Below, one piece after another: positions 49,182 through 63,992 of a DNA stretch of 64,000 nucleotides; positions within the stretch are counted from its first letter, which is position 1; every line of letters begins with the position of its first letter. This stretch comes from Echinococcus granulosus (lineage: Eukaryota; Platyhelminthes; Cestoda; Cyclophyllidea; Taeniidae): positions 212,856 to 276,855 of the forward strand of contig NW_020170489.1 of the NCBI RefSeq assembly GCF_000524195.1. Reading direction: 5' to 3'. The notes below the pieces were generated by a model. It searched no databases, had not been told where the DNA came from, and saw nothing but the letters and a program-made list of their open reading frames with translations. Made by a program: the position numbers and the translations under genes.

Positions 49182-52100
49182 GATGTTTTATGGTGGATGG
49201 GTTTCTTACTGATCGGGTGGGGGCCTATTAGCATGACCTAGAGGCCGTGCCGCAGAGTGGTGGGAAAAGGGTCAGCAGACCGATATGCTCAGGTAGCTTA
49301 AGGAGAGGTTGGACAGGATCAAATCTCCAGACAGCTCTCTTCACCCTTTGCCATCTCCGGTGGTCTCCTCGACCAACCTCCCATGTCAGCCATCATGACG
49401 TAGTCAGTGTTATAAAAACCAACCACAGAAACGAGAACACCAGTCATTGAACATTCTTGCATGCGAGAACATTTGGTCTTCAGAATTGCTTATGTGTCTC
49501 GAGAATACCGCCGTATCTGAAATCACGTCCCTCTTGTGGAAGGGAAAAGGAAAATGCGCTGACTGCGGCACACAACCGGATCGTGCTCCTGCACGTGAGC
49601 ACTCTCTAGTCAAGGAAATTGGCCTAGAAGGAGAGACGTTTAAGAAAAGCAGTTAATCTCACGGAGTCAATATTTCGCGCCTATTTTACTTGGTTGCTGG
49701 GCTCGTATTTCAGTACTAAATCAGTGCTGCCGAGCCATCCATCCGGGTTCCATTCAGCTAGTAGCCGTGGTGGTACCACCCCCTCATCTGATAAACATCC
49801 TTAGCTGCATAATTGGCCTCCCAAACAATCGACGTGTGGCGTCTCTCTAGTTTTTAACAGCCCTTTTAAGGAACAAAAGATTCGGGTAAGTATCAGTGTT
49901 GGACGTCGTTTTAGGTCTTCCGTTAGGCGTCTCCGCATGTTCACCCAGCTGCATCAGATGTTCTTTTCTGTATTGTCCAGTTTTGGTATTCTGCCGTACT
50001 TTTGGGCCAAGTTCGTCTGTCGTTAGCGTCCTGAGTCCTAAATGGAGGACGATACATTAATACTGCGCAGAGGGGCTGGAGGACTACTACCAGCATGCCG
50101 CAGAGCAGAGGCACAACCTTCGAAGAGTGAAGTGGGCACGCAGTTGGGCGAGCAAGTGAACAATATATCAAACCGCCACAGTAGCGCCATTTGGGTAAAT
50201 GTGAGGCGCCAGACTTTGACGATTTACTGCAAACTCGTTTTGCGTACTGGGATCTATACTTGTAATTTATCAATAGCGTCCCGACGTACGGTAGGGCATA
50301 CGGCTGCCGGCCTGGACCTGAGGTGCAATGGTGGAGCCCCCAAGTGGCCCGTTACCAAAACTGGGAATTGAACAAACAATTAATGCATCACAATGTCCAC
50401 TGGAGAATTTAATGATCGCACCACATCAACGATGGTGCGGAATTTCTTCACGATGACCTACTCTTTCTCTAGAAAACATAAATACGAAGGGCTACTGAAG
50501 TATGCAAGTACGGTGCTCGTGACACGAATTTCCATCCGCAACTTCCGATTGATTGGCTGCCAGACGACACCTGGATTAGCCAACAATGTAGACAAAGGAT
50601 GCTTGTAGTGGCAAAATTAGTTTATGGGTAACCATAAATAAACTTCAGTGGTTCGTATTTTGCTTCCGTAATTCTCCATGTCGAGCTAACAAAGTAGGGG
50701 AAATATTATCTCCACAGTAATAACATCAGGATTTACCAAAAAGGCCTTTGGTCTGTAATCTCCTTTGTTGCATAATCCAGTCTTTAGGAGCGTTTAAAGA
50801 TTTAGTGGCAGAATAAGTGAGCAGAACGAGCTCGAGAGCGAAGATGACCGCGCTGAGCGCCACCCGGGCGGACGGACTAAATGGCAGACAGACGATTGAT
50901 AGTAGGAGTGTGTGCTTAAACAAATTGGTCCCAAATTCAAAAGCATCAGAAAATTTGTCTTGGGCTCTCTGCAAGCGGTGGTAACTAATCTTCAATACAG
51001 TACTTCCAAATTGTTGATTATTTCGAAGAGAAGCCAGCTGCCTAGGCGGATCGGGTATCTTTTTTGAAATTCAGCACTTATTTTATTTATTTACAAAACA
51101 AACAATCATCCAAACTTTCTAAATGGATGTAAATTAAAAAGGCTGTCTTTTTCTGCCTCTTTCGTCGGATTTATTAACAATAAAATTGCCATTTGGGCTC
51201 CCAATTTCGACTGTCTGCCTTCTCCTATAGCCTTGGTTTCTCGAATTAATCATTTCGCACTTAGTTGGACCCCACAAATGGAACGACTATTTATGCCCCA
51301 GCACATGGTTGGTTGAATGCCTCTTTTAGGAGAGAGGAAATATACCTCGAACCTTCTAATTTATCGCTACCCAATGCAACATCTTCTCCTTTAGCTAGTC
51401 TCCCCGTTCCATTGGTATGAAGGCCGAGGTGAACCAGGGAAATACCGAGCCTTCTCTGCATTGCTTCTTCTTGCCTTAATTCATTCCATCCTTCTGCACT
51501 TTGACGCCACAAAACAGATTATGAGGAATTTGATCCTCAGAGGCACTGTTTAGATCAGAGGTAAGAGAACAATTTGCTCAGATAGTAAGTCATAGGACAA
51601 AGTCCATCACATGGCAAATGAATGGAGGGGCGTTTAAGATTACCGAAAATTAGCAGTAATGTGGGCCAAAGTCTGGAACCTTCGGGGTTATTTTTAGACA
51701 CAGAATGTCACAGTAAAAATTTGATTAGTGCACTTCATTGGAACATTAAAACTGGATTGATAAGTTTTAACTAAAAAAGCAGATTTGAGGTATAACATTT
51801 CCGAATAGTCTGGCTTCAGTTGTTTTATCTTTCCGTTAAACCATCGGCCTGTTAGACCCGCTTCGTAGTCTGTAACTGCCGTTGCTTGGGTTACCCTCTC
51901 TGATTGATTTGTGTCAAATGTGGAACAAAAGCATTTTTATTTCCGGTGGTGTGTGATGTGGCAGTAACTATTTCAAACACGCAATCTTCATCTTGAGAGT
52001 GAACCACGCGGTCGACTTATGATTGGGATAAATGATGACAAATTGCCCTCAAGTCGGCTAGTAGATTATTTCGAGATTAATCGTGAAGTAAAAGGGAGTA

Positions 52101-55100
52101 ATATTTGAAATAGAATACAAAGATAGAGGAATCTGATGGTTAAATGGATATAATGGGTTCCGTTGCTGGATGAACTTGTCAAATGAAGATGATTGCTCAA
52201 TTTTTTCCTCCTGGACGATGTCATGCCGTAGATGATCACCATCCCTTCTGTCCATTTATTTCCTAACTCAAGCATTCATCACCAACCTTGGGAGAACTCA
52301 GGAGTCTGTATTGGTGGACCCAGTCAAAGTGAGCCAAATGTTGAGTCCAAAGTCTAAATACCGGTCGCAAGCTTCAAAACAGGAAGCTCTATGCTATGAA
52401 TGGCTGAATCTGTCAAGGTTTACAAAGGAAGAGTTTATGCAATCTTGCATCAATCAGCCCATTCTACAGTGACGTCAGACTTGAACAATTTGGAAAGAGC
52501 CATTATGTCGGAACGGGTGTCATCTCCCCTACGTTCCACATCTCATGTTATATTGTAGGTGCTACTTTTAAGAGAAGGATTATTATTGTGCTTCCCTAAT
52601 TCTCTGTTATTCCAACAATCTAAGGGTGTGGATTTATGGGCGTCAATTGAATGGAGGAAGTCGGTTTAGAGTTCCACCTATCAAATAGTGAAAATGCAAC
52701 CAATGGTTAAAAGGTCTTATGACTAATCTGTATAAAGTCAGGCTCCATGAATGCTGCGGTTTGGGACCTTTATTTGGTGTGTATTTTTGATGTTGGACTA
52801 TTAAGAAAATGTAACGATTCACCAATCCCGACTCTGCTCTCAATGGTAGTACAACGGTAAGTTGGTTTGTCGGGGAGGTGCGTTTGAATTTCGCCTAACA
52901 CCAAATCAAGTACCTGAAGCTTCTTAAAACATTGTAACCGCAGAACTAGTCCCTGATGCAATATAAGATCTGTTTTCACCTCCAAACAAACTTGCGCGAA
53001 TTTTTCACCTGGTCCTAACCACCTTCCTCTCTACCCTACTTTTAGTCCCCAGCTGCTTATTCGGGTTCGCCAGTGACTGTCCAATGAAAGTGGTAAGGCA
53101 GGTATTGGAGGAAATGCGGAGGGTGAGGTTGGGGAAGCGGTGTTAGCTCTCTCCCACTCAAATGTGTGGTACCGGGTCTTCTCATAGGTCAGCTTTTCAA
53201 TGTGGCATGAGTTCTTGTCTTTTTCCAAAAGAACGTACCAACACTCTCCCATTCCCTTCCAACATCTCTGGGAGCAAGCCATATGATTGCAAACCACCAC
53301 TTCTTCTTCACTCCTGCCCTGTCGGCAAGGTTGCCACAGGTGACAGCCATCATGAACGTCAGCACCTCGGTGATCTTGTCACCCTATTTAGGACGTTGGT
53401 CTGACATCCATGGTGTTTCCTCACACCTTTTGACGGCTCCTCTTCTCAACTGGCGTCCAAAATGTCAATGCCATTTGTTATTTCAGTGCTGCTTTGTGAC
53501 ACATACCTGTCAAATTATTGGCTGCAAAGTAAACTGCACAACCACCTACCGCTTTAAACGAAATCTGGTAAACTTTTCATCGTTTCCTACCGTAAAGTGG
53601 TTACTTTTAAAATAATGGCCAAAATCGGGCACAAAATGTGAGTGGACTCCTTTGCTGCTCAAAAAAGTATCAATTTGCGCAGGAATAAAGCAACAGCAGA
53701 AAACGCATTGTGCAGCCTACGTGTTTCCCCATAGTTTCGAGCGTGGGGCGGGAAACTCGCCCTGCGCAACAGTCGAGCATTGCCCCGCCGTACCTTCGTG
53801 TCGCTAACGTCTCAACTCACGGAATGTCGGCGCTCATTTTTACAATCAGTAGATTGAAAGAATTTTATCAATCATTGGTCTCCACAGCACCTCTTAGCCA
53901 ACTTGAAAGGTTTGCTCTTTCCCTATTTTGTTAGAATATCACCAGAGAGGTGGTACTAACATGTGGTCCCGACGCATGGATAAATACGTGTTCATTCAAA
54001 CGCACGGAACCGCTGGATAATTAGAAGGTTATACAGGAAATATTGCATAACCAACATGAAATCTGCTTCAAGGCATTTACTTATTTCCTGACTTTTGGCT
54101 TAGAGTCGCTAAAAAGGTTAAGGCTTCACTTCACTGCCCATCCTCGCATAATCCTTGTTTCAAATTCACCGAGCTGCGGAAGCCAACGCATGAAGAAGTT
54201 ACACGAGTTTTTGGTTTTCTTCACCCTACCGAACGGGTAACTCGCATTTCCAACATGCAGCCTCAGAAAAACCTCCATTGACGATTATCTTAAAACTTCT
54301 ACAATCGCTGCTAGTTCTCGATCATCCTGGAAATCTCACTCCTACTCTCTCCCTTCTGATTTTCTGGGATTACGTTCAGTCATGCTTCACTACACTCTAA
54401 GCCTAGGGTCAATCCATTACTGTAAATATGCATGAGTGAGCCGACTGAGTGACCAGCCGCAGACAGTCCATGATTCAGCCCTCTGCACCCCCCACCAATC
54501 ACAAGTAGGCCCGTACTTGCATGTCACATCTCCGTGTTGACTCACCTGCATTTATCAAGGAAGACCTCTACCCTAAAGTTTGCCCATTGGCAACCTGGTT
54601 GGTAGGTACGATGGGAGAAAAAGAAACCTAGTCTACAACACCTTTGTTTCGTGTGAGGGGATAAAGTGGCTGCTACTCGAACATCCTTCGGATGCTTTAC
54701 GGTATTGCGAGGTGGATAAATTCTACTAGCCTGGGAAAAGGAACGCGAAGAGACAAAATCCTGCCATAAAGTGGGATCAACTGTAAACCAACCAAATTTT
54801 ATAGAAAGGCAAAGGGGCTTTAAAGCTGAATTTCCCCATGCTAAGCGTTTTTCCTGGCGTCTTGCACTATCTCACCGTCTCTTTGATGAGGACCCACACC
54901 CTGCAAGACGTATTTAGGGGGAAATGCTCTCAATGAGAGAGTGCCACCTTTTTTGCATACATAAGTAAAAAAGTGTCACATGATGACTTTCAAGAACCCT
55001 GATGAAGGTATGCAAATTTTCTCACCTCCGCCTATGTACGGTGAAGGTCGCTTCATTCTTCACAAGGGGCAAAGGATCTCGGATGAATTCTACCGGGTGA

Positions 55101-58100
55101 CCATTAGTGTAGAGACTCGAGTAATCTTTTGAACGGTCTCATTAAGTTAGAAATTGTTTATAATGGAGTCGTGATGGGAGGGTTCTTCCACCTAGTGACC
55201 CGCACTCTGAAGATAAGTAGATTAGTTCGCATCATCTCGGCTACGCCAGAGATCCATTGTCTCAGACTGGATCTCATGTCAGGTTCGTTGCACAGCTAGG
55301 AACTTCTCACTGTAACCTGGAATTGGTCCACCGTATTGTGTGTTGTGCATTTGCCACCTGTCCACGCCGTTAGGTCCTTAGGGTTTCGAGGTGGTCAGCT
55401 TAACTGATTTCGCTTTAAAACGGAATTTGCTCTTCGAATTTTGCACAAGATTTTGATCATTTAGTTTTGCACAGATGACACAAACAGTGTGGCCTGCAAA
55501 TGAATGAGTAACGTGAAGCAGGGACGATGATAAAAAAGTAGACTCGAAAAACAGTTTCAACTCAAAGGTGAAATATCAGATAATCAGAAAGGGGATGTGG
55601 GGCTTTAGCTAAAACTCGCTTCACTAACTCGTTAAATATTAAAGAAATTCACTAAAGTCGATGCTTCGAATACATCCGTTAGGAGAGCAAATATGAGTCC
55701 TTCCACCCCACCTTGTGGCCTCTACTACTTTCCACTCTCTCTCTTACTTTATATCCCAAAACGTCGGTTGAATAATTTAAGCTCGTCTAGTTTATGATAC
55801 TTGTTTACTTTGGTTTTTAAAGTGTGAAAACCTTTGTTGTATAGCATTCGGAGTAGAAGCTCTATCGGAATGCGATCGCAGAACCTGCCACCCAGAAGTC
55901 AAACAACTTAAAATCATGGCTTAAAAATGAAAAATCACGTGGTGCAATTACCGTAGGCAACTATGAGATTTATGTGGGAGGGGGGGGGGGGTAAGTTTTT
56001 ATACCCACATCAGTTGAAAATGCCGTGGACGCCAAGCAAATGAGTTTTACCTACATGTATTACCAACAGACGACTGATAATGGAGCTTAAATGCTACTTT
56101 TTTTTCCACTGGCTTCACATATACCCTGAAATCCCATGGAGGGTTCTGGATTGCATGCCAACTGGAAGGCTTGGGGTCAGAAATGACTTTTGTATTCCAA
56201 CGTAAAGCTGACAACAATACCTCCGGTTGGCCTCAAACGTTCCCCTCACTCTCTCACTCCGCTCCGCAAAACACGCAATAATTGCTTCCCAAAGGGTCAT
56301 GTTCGCTTTGCGTGTGGTAGGTTGACAGACAAAGTCGTTCATTACAACTGAGGTCTTTCTGCTCGATGCTACTTGACGCAAGTTGCTGTGACCCAAGACT
56401 TTTTCATGAGTAGCATGGGTGGGAGGTAGTGTCTCTCGCCATCCCTTAGATTCCCACCGTAGCTACTACCCTTTCTTGACATTGGGCACGCAAAATGTGC
56501 ATATGGAATAGACAGTAGAGTAATAAATCTGGCATAAAAGGTAGACCTATGTAATTAGGACTGGGTAGGAGCTCCTTGGGACAAAACGCTGCATAAAAAG
56601 TGGCAATCTGAGTAAGCTTGTATCTGTTTGAGAATGAATGATGCACTTTGACAGCGATTCTTTCATTGAGGAAGCAGTTTTTGAAAGCTTTCGGCAGTAA
56701 CTAACCTTCTATTCCGATAACTTACATCAACTCATCCCGTTACTGTTATTTCGTTTTTTACGACTAATCACTTCCTTCAAAACTAGGTTACAAGGTGTCA
56801 CAACGATGCCTTTAATGAAGGAGGCCTCTAAATGATTGGTTCCAACTACCAATCGCATTTAAGGTTGATCAATGAAGACCAATGAAATGAAGCGACGTTA
56901 TTGATTTGTTAAATACGAAGACGTTAGAGAGGTCCCCTTATGGATCACTGAATGTGAAGGCTTGAAGAGTTATCTTGGAGTTATACAACGTCAGATGGAT
57001 TTCATGTTGAAATAGCCGAAAAAGTTGAGATAACTGTTGTTAAACCTAATTAAGTGAACTAATTCCTTTTTAAGTAAGGCTAGGAAGAACTTCATGGCAA
57101 TTTGTGTCCGTTGTTTATTTTTTTATTAGAAGTACTCCTAGCCCAATCACAATCCATCTGTTTATGTGCTAAAAAAGATGGGCTAACCTCTGTCAATATT
57201 TAAAGATTTCACCTTATTTTAATTGGTTTTTTTTTGGACCAAACAAGAGCAGACAGGAAAAGCTAACTAAACCATCAAATTGTCTGGTCGAGTATGTACT
57301 ATGTAAATCCCCTCCTCGTGAATGGGTATAAAAGGGCATTTCGAGTGATTAAGTCCAGTGAGATGGATTACTAAAAATTAATGCTTTAAAAGTTCATTTT
57401 GACAACCCATCCAATCTGGTCATGCCTGGCTTGCGTCTCTCTCGATAAGGCACACTACCACACGTCGTTGTCTCATTCTTCGCGAATATTTCGTTATTTT
57501 GTCATTTTGGCGCAAATTTTTAAATAAAATAGCAACCTGATTCTGCTTCATTTTGCAAGATCTGCAGCCCAACTCAGCTAGGCGGAAAGATGAATACGCA
57601 GGTGAAAGATCGATAGGACGATCGATTGATCGATCCAGTCGTTGATCAACCGATTTTTACGTGATTAACAAGACCTGACTAGATTTCACCCAACTCAGAA
57701 TAGCATGATCAAATTGCATTCTTAGCAGGCAAACTCAACCTTCTTCTTAATAAGATGTAAAGATCCTCTGATGGAAATCTGTTTGATCCAACTTTAGTGA
57801 TATTCAACTAGATAATTACGCAGTTAGCATCGTCGCCGATTAACTGTCGTCAACATTCCAGAAAAATGTGATAACTTCGGTTTCAAATTACCTCAAGTTA
57901 TATTAACCATCCAAAAGCATTCCATGTTTCTAATAATGACATTTAACGAAACTTACGCTTGAGTGAATAAAATTGATAGCCCTAGATTCCTGTTCTTCTT
58001 TATCAAAACTCCTACACGTTAGAGCGCTAGATGGCATAAAGAAATGAGAGGAAAAATGTGCTACGTCAATTGGTGCATTCGCCAGGAAAGTAAAAGTGGT

Positions 58101-58340
58101 TTGATAAATTGCCACGGTAACCATTTGAGGACAAAGAAGCAGGCTGCTGACTTATTTCTCTTTTGATTAGTTGGAAATCTACTAGACCAATCATATTTGC
58201 ACCAATCAGCACTCCAACTGCTGCCCTTTTTGTTAGCTGATTGGCTGTCTGCAACTGTGCTGTCTGGAAGGAGGTATTTAGTGTTTCATTTGCTTCTACC
58301 GGTTCCGCGTAGCGCTGAGTTGAATGGAATTTGCATTTAT
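49182..58340. other. Gene-poor interval, copy B
   Basis: Identical to 5290-14448, including the weak minus-strand candidates (50737-51037, 51291-51512), the 12-G run at 55980-55991 and the GATCGAT cluster near 57608-57637. No recognised gene. Confidence 0.5.
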
Positions 58341-61300
58341 ATGGCTCTGGCACAACGAGGGGATGCACTAAACCGTTCCAAATTAAAAGGTCACTTGGAG
58401 GCGCATCGTCAGAGCAGTTCCAGTGGGCAGATCACCTGTTTTGTCACCCAGCCGGACAATGTCGTCCTCCACGTTGATGTGGATGGTAAAGCGAAGGGTC
58501 AGGAAGTCTTGAATAAGGTGCCTGATAGTTTTGCTATCACGTTTAACCTTATGGAAGCCTCTGTCTAGACGGTTTTTGTCTACTTCAAGATCTGCACGCT
58601 CTTGGGGATTCAGGATGAAGCAGACTACTTTGGTCTGCAATATGCCCTCTCGAAAGGCGATTTAATTTGGCTCAACATGCGAAATCGACTTTCTAAGCAA
58701 ATTCCTGGTAGTCCTCCGTTCAAACTCTTCTTCAAGGTCAAGTATTTTGTGCCCCCTTACAATCTGGTGCTGGAAGAGACTAAGTAGGTGTTCTTTGGAA
58801 CCGCATTTTTCCTTCCATCCATTAAGTTGAGTAGATTTTATTTGCATTCATTGCTAAAAATCTTGATTTTCTTGTAAGGAAGCGACAGCAAAACATATCT
58901 CTTACACCGGAAATTATTTGTTTTTTGCTGTTAAAATTCACTTTAAATCGTTAGTTGGTTGAACTTAAAAGCTCATTTTGACTCCGAATAGGGCTTTAAA
59001 GGGCAGTTTAAATACTTCAAAACGGTATTTAGTCCAAAAATTCGTCTCATGCATGTCTTTTTTTTGAATTTACTAATTCATTTGTATTTTGCCCCGTTAA
59101 CTTCTGGCATAGACTTAGTGATTTGACTTGGTGTTTCCCCTTACAAAAATCCACAGGGTCTCGAGCGAAACCATTTTGGCATTTCTTAAGAAAAGAAGCA
59201 ATGCAGGATGTGGCTTGTCGGAATGCCTCTCGTCTATGGTTTATGCATTCAGATATAAAATCAAGGCTCAAACTCCGACAGTTAGATGCCACCTGTTTAT
59301 TAAGGCTCAACCTTACAGTCATCCCTTGCAGTTAGCCTTTATATTGAAGTAGATTAAATTAAAGCGCGAAACTTGTCTGCGTTGGATTAATAATGCAAAA
59401 GAAGGTCTTAAAACATACCCCGACGGTTGAAAATTTATTCCTGAAGGAGGCTTTTCTTAAGACGTATCGTATTTCTTTCCACGTTCCACCTGCCGCTTTC
59501 CTTAAGGGGGTGCCACATTCTCGTCTTCAAAACTCGAGACTGTGGTACTTCTTTCTTTTAAATAAGTTGTAAATGGTTTACGATTTCCTTTTTTTAAGTA
59601 AACAGAGCATCTGCAAATGGAATATGCTTATTTCTATTCCCTCGTCGATATCAAGTTCGTATATCCGGTGAATTCCACGGCCGAATTAATAATTTTCTGT
59701 CTGAATTTGCGAGACCTCTCGATATTTTATCATCAGAAATAAAGATGGTTGATTTTACCTTAATCAAATATATATTTTATCCAAAAATAATCTCGAAGCA
59801 TATTTTAATGTCGGAAATGACAACTCGTTTAGAGAATTTAAAGCTCACCTTTTTAGTGAACCATTCTGAGGAATTGTCTATTTTATTTTTGTTAATCTAT
59901 CAGGATATTGTACTTATATTTATTTGTATTTTATTCATTCTCGCAAAAGTACTTCTGTAAAATAATAAACTGCAATGATAAAGTGCCAAAGTTGTCTCTA
60001 GCCAGGCATTAAATCTTCAGACTTTTGAAGTACTGCACAAAAGGCTGAAGTTTTTATAGAAGCTTGGAAAGTTTCAAGGGGAGAAGCTTTCTTTTAAGCT
60101 TTAAACCATGTGATTCTATGCTAAATTTCTTTGTTGTACTGGCACGTTTTTTCCCTCCGATTGAATGAGTTTCGATGCGCATTTTCCCGCCTCTACAAAA
60201 TTAGTATCCGTCAGACTATGCTAAAAACAGTGAATTCTATGGTCAAATTTTTTCCCACTTAACTTTCATCCAGGTACTTGAAGATTCCCTTCATCTTAAT
60301 TTTCTCCTGTATCTCTAGCCAACTTGCTTCACTTCGTCTATCAACCTCCCGACATTATTTTCTCGCATTTCAACTCGTCATGATGGTACCCAAATCCAAT
60401 TTTATTAATTTCCTTCTGAAATAAAAAAAAGTTATCTCAAAGCTACCCGGATGCTGTGAGCACGAAGTAAATACTACACTGAATAGTCTAAAATATCATG
60501 CTAGATTTCGTATTCTTTCACGTATCCTATCATCTAGATACCTTAATTTGCCTATTTGAGGCATCAATTTTACCTCAGCATCGTCAGTTGGCAAAAGGGA
60601 GGGAACATATGGGAAACCACATTCTAATCTCATCTCTACCTGACATTACAAAGTGACTAAGGTCATTGGGATTTAGCCACCATCTTGAATCCCTTGGCCC
60701 GGGATTCATGAGAAGGTGGAAGATGGACCAAAATAAGCAACTTTGCACCCCAAGCTTAGAACATCCATGCTCATTCTAAGACAGGAACATTCAACGGATA
60801 TCCCTCTTCGGAGACTTCACATTCGAGTACTTCCTTAAATCACCAACCCCATCTAACTGCTTCTTTTCTGTCAGCCATTTACAGAAAATGGTAACTTTTT
60901 TTAAAAAGGTGGTTTAACGATAGTAATCCTTTTTAACCAAGTTTCCAGGCTCAGAATGGTCATATTTGAACGCCCTTTTAAATAGCATACCCCGGACATA
61001 AATTCCTCCCTAACGTCAATTATTATCCGATGATGGAATGCAGAGTAAAATGCAAAATCGGATGCTGAGGTCGCTCCTAATTACTTAGATGTCCTGGATC
61101 AAAACATTTCCGTTTAAATACATCATTGAACCTTTATGTGTCGAAGGCCAGACAGCAGTTGACTGAAATATATTTACTTGATAGTTCTTGCTAAGATACA
61201 ATTTAAAAGTATGCAAAAAAAAATCATGCCCTTTTCTTTTCTTGAGAAGAAAGATCTGCAGAGGGAAAGTCATGTTTTTTCTTTACTCAAAACGCAAGAC

Positions 61301-63992
61301 CTAACACTGTAAATTCTCGTCGTGGGAAGACCTCATGCCGCGTACCTTGGGGAGAGAAAGGAGACACTGCTCCATCTTCAGAATTCCTGTGATGTTCTTC
61401 TAGGTAATGCTTACCATTTTTTACAGCCATTGGAAAATCCCATGACTTTGTGAAGAATCGAGCGGGTAACTGAGACACAAAAGTACAGTGGCAAATGAGA
61501 TGGAAAGTGCGGATTAAATTGGTTGCTTCAATGACGCAAATGTTGCATAAAAGTGGAATTCGTGACTAGCTTGTGGCTCGTTGGGAAAGGCCGTTATATA
61601 GTAGCCTATGATGGTGGTGATTTCATCGAAGAGGATATTTTAAGTACCTTTCGTAATGAAAAACCTATGAAGTTATGCTAGTTACCTTATAAATGACTTG
61701 GATCAGGCAATTCATGTTCAGAGGCATTTCTTGGTCCTATTTCCTAGCCACCAATCACACCTCACCAACATCCATTAGCTGAAGGCGCAAAGCGGAGAAG
61801 CATCAGAAAATTGCCTGATAGCATCACCTCTGATTATCCAGATGCCATTGGCTTCCTTCAAATCGCTATTCTAGACATCAGAAGCTCCCCAACCCCGTCA
61901 GTTAGCAGGTGGGACTAGCCGGCATAGGGTAAAATTTATTCCGGCATCATCTCTGACAAGCAAGATGCTATTAGCATACTATTCTTTTATAGCTGATTTA
62001 CCAAATCCATTATCCTCAATGCCATTTCTTAACAAAAGATGGGAGGCGATTGGCACCGACCAAATATACACATTTTGCACATTCACATTTGCCCGTTTTT
62101 TTAATCCTTCATTGTAGACAACGATTTCATGATTGCATCCATTATTTGAATGTGGAAAGTGGAAGGTGCCTGGAAAATTGTACCCTAGCATTTCCTTTGG
62201 AGCACAATTCAGAAAGCTTGTATTTAGACACTTTTTTGAATCCCATTAGCATTGACTTAGTAACAGGTGAAAACTCGAGGGCATATGAAGTACTCCATTC
62301 TAACGTCAGCCTTAAGTGACTGGTCGCTCTGGTTCAGAAAAGTCACATTTAGTCAGACCTTTGAATCTCCCATAGTAGTCATCAGCTTAGCTTAAACCCC
62401 TTCAGTCATTCCAGGATGGATAGAAGAGTACTCAACGAGCTCCAGAAAGGTTTATTCTAGTAGCCTTTTCAAGCTCTTATTCCACGGTTAATATTCATCC
62501 TTTGGGTCCATTTATTTAAAATTTTCCAGCAACATTAAAACCTATTGTTGAATCCTCCTTTCCCAGACACCAGTTCTACCTTAACGCCGTGCAGCAGTTA
62601 AAACTGGGTCTCTGGGACGCTGAGACCTCTCTCGAGCTGCAATCCCGTCTCATCGCACTCATGACATACGTCCAATTCGGCAGTTTTAACTCTGCTACCA
62701 CACCGTGTAAATACGCCTGTTTCTGGTCCGATCGTCGTGCCGAGATTCCTCACGAAGTAATCTCCATGGCTGCCACCTTCCATCGCCAACTAACTGGGAT
62801 GTCAGTGCGTGCAGCACAATATGAATTGTTGCGGACAACTCACGAGGAGGTGCCTGCTTTTGGGGTCTACTTCTATCAAATACTCGACATGTTTGGACGC
62901 CGACTGCTTATGGGTGTTGGACCGGAGTTTGTGGCGTTGTGTCAGACGGATTTCAGTTTTATAGAGAGGTGAGACAGTCCATTATCTTCCTTTTTATTCT
63001 CCAAAATATTTTTGAATGAAAAATATTCAAGGCTTGAAATCAAGGATTTCTATGTGCGTCTACACCATTGATTTGATTAGATTGGTGACCTGAAAGTGAA
63101 GTCTGAAGCGATTAATAAATACTCGAAGGTGAATCTGTGTTATGACTAAGCAGGCTGTTTCTACTCCGACGTTTGCTCATGGATTTATGGTAGGAGTTAT
63201 GTACATTTAGCAATTTAGATTTGTTTTAAATCGCTTGAGGCGCATATATCCACCTTATCCTCCCGCGAAAAATGCTTTCAACACAGCATTATTAACTACC
63301 TTGGTGTCAGATCAGGTCTGTCTTCTACGCGGATTGTAGTTCGTCTGTGATCAAGATTAAAACTTTCTACTGGAACAGAATTTCACAAATTCATCTTTCG
63401 CCAATGGTCAAGCATCTCGTTTCCACGCAGGAAATAATAGTCAAGGTGGATGTTTGATGAGCAAAATATGTTTCAAAAATATTGACGGTGATATTTTACA
63501 TAAAAAATTTCGTTTGCCTGTTAAGACACCCCCATTGCTGGTATCCTTGCGGTATAAATCAGATAGACAGCGTCAGTTTTTCATCCGTACGGTCCTCCTT
63601 ATCAGCATAGCTAACAATTCCCTCCCATTGGCAATCCCCGTATTATACAACTCCGATTTAGGAACCGAGATCCATCCCGATTTTGGAATAATAAAAATTT
63701 TACGTAGCACTTATTATAGGGCATTTGAAAAGGTGCGATACTTGGTGGTGAATAAGTCAAAGGTGAATACGTGATATTGCGAAAGACTCTCCATTCTTGT
63801 CAATAGACAATTACTGGTATTACGCTGTTTCGAGGAACACCATCCAATAGTGCATAAGATGCAAGACAAATTCGTAATCCTGGTATGTGCCCACAAACGT
63901 TGCTCCTTCTTGCTGCTCATTCCTTCCCTCTCATTCAGTGTAACCATCTCAGACGCCCTTACGCCAGACTACCGGCTGGCATTTAAACAGCA
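58341..63992 (+). CDS. MYLIP: FERM-domain MYLIP-like gene, copy B (3' end beyond the window)
   Basis: Exons at 58341-58517, 58590-58783, 62567-62968 and 63807-63992 duplicate those of the gene at 14449 without visible change. They cover FERM lobes F1 and F2 and much of F3. The window ends eight bases after exon 4, within its GTGAGA donor, so the C-terminus is not visible for this copy. It is a true second gene only if the 43.9 kb repeat is real. Confidence 0.75.
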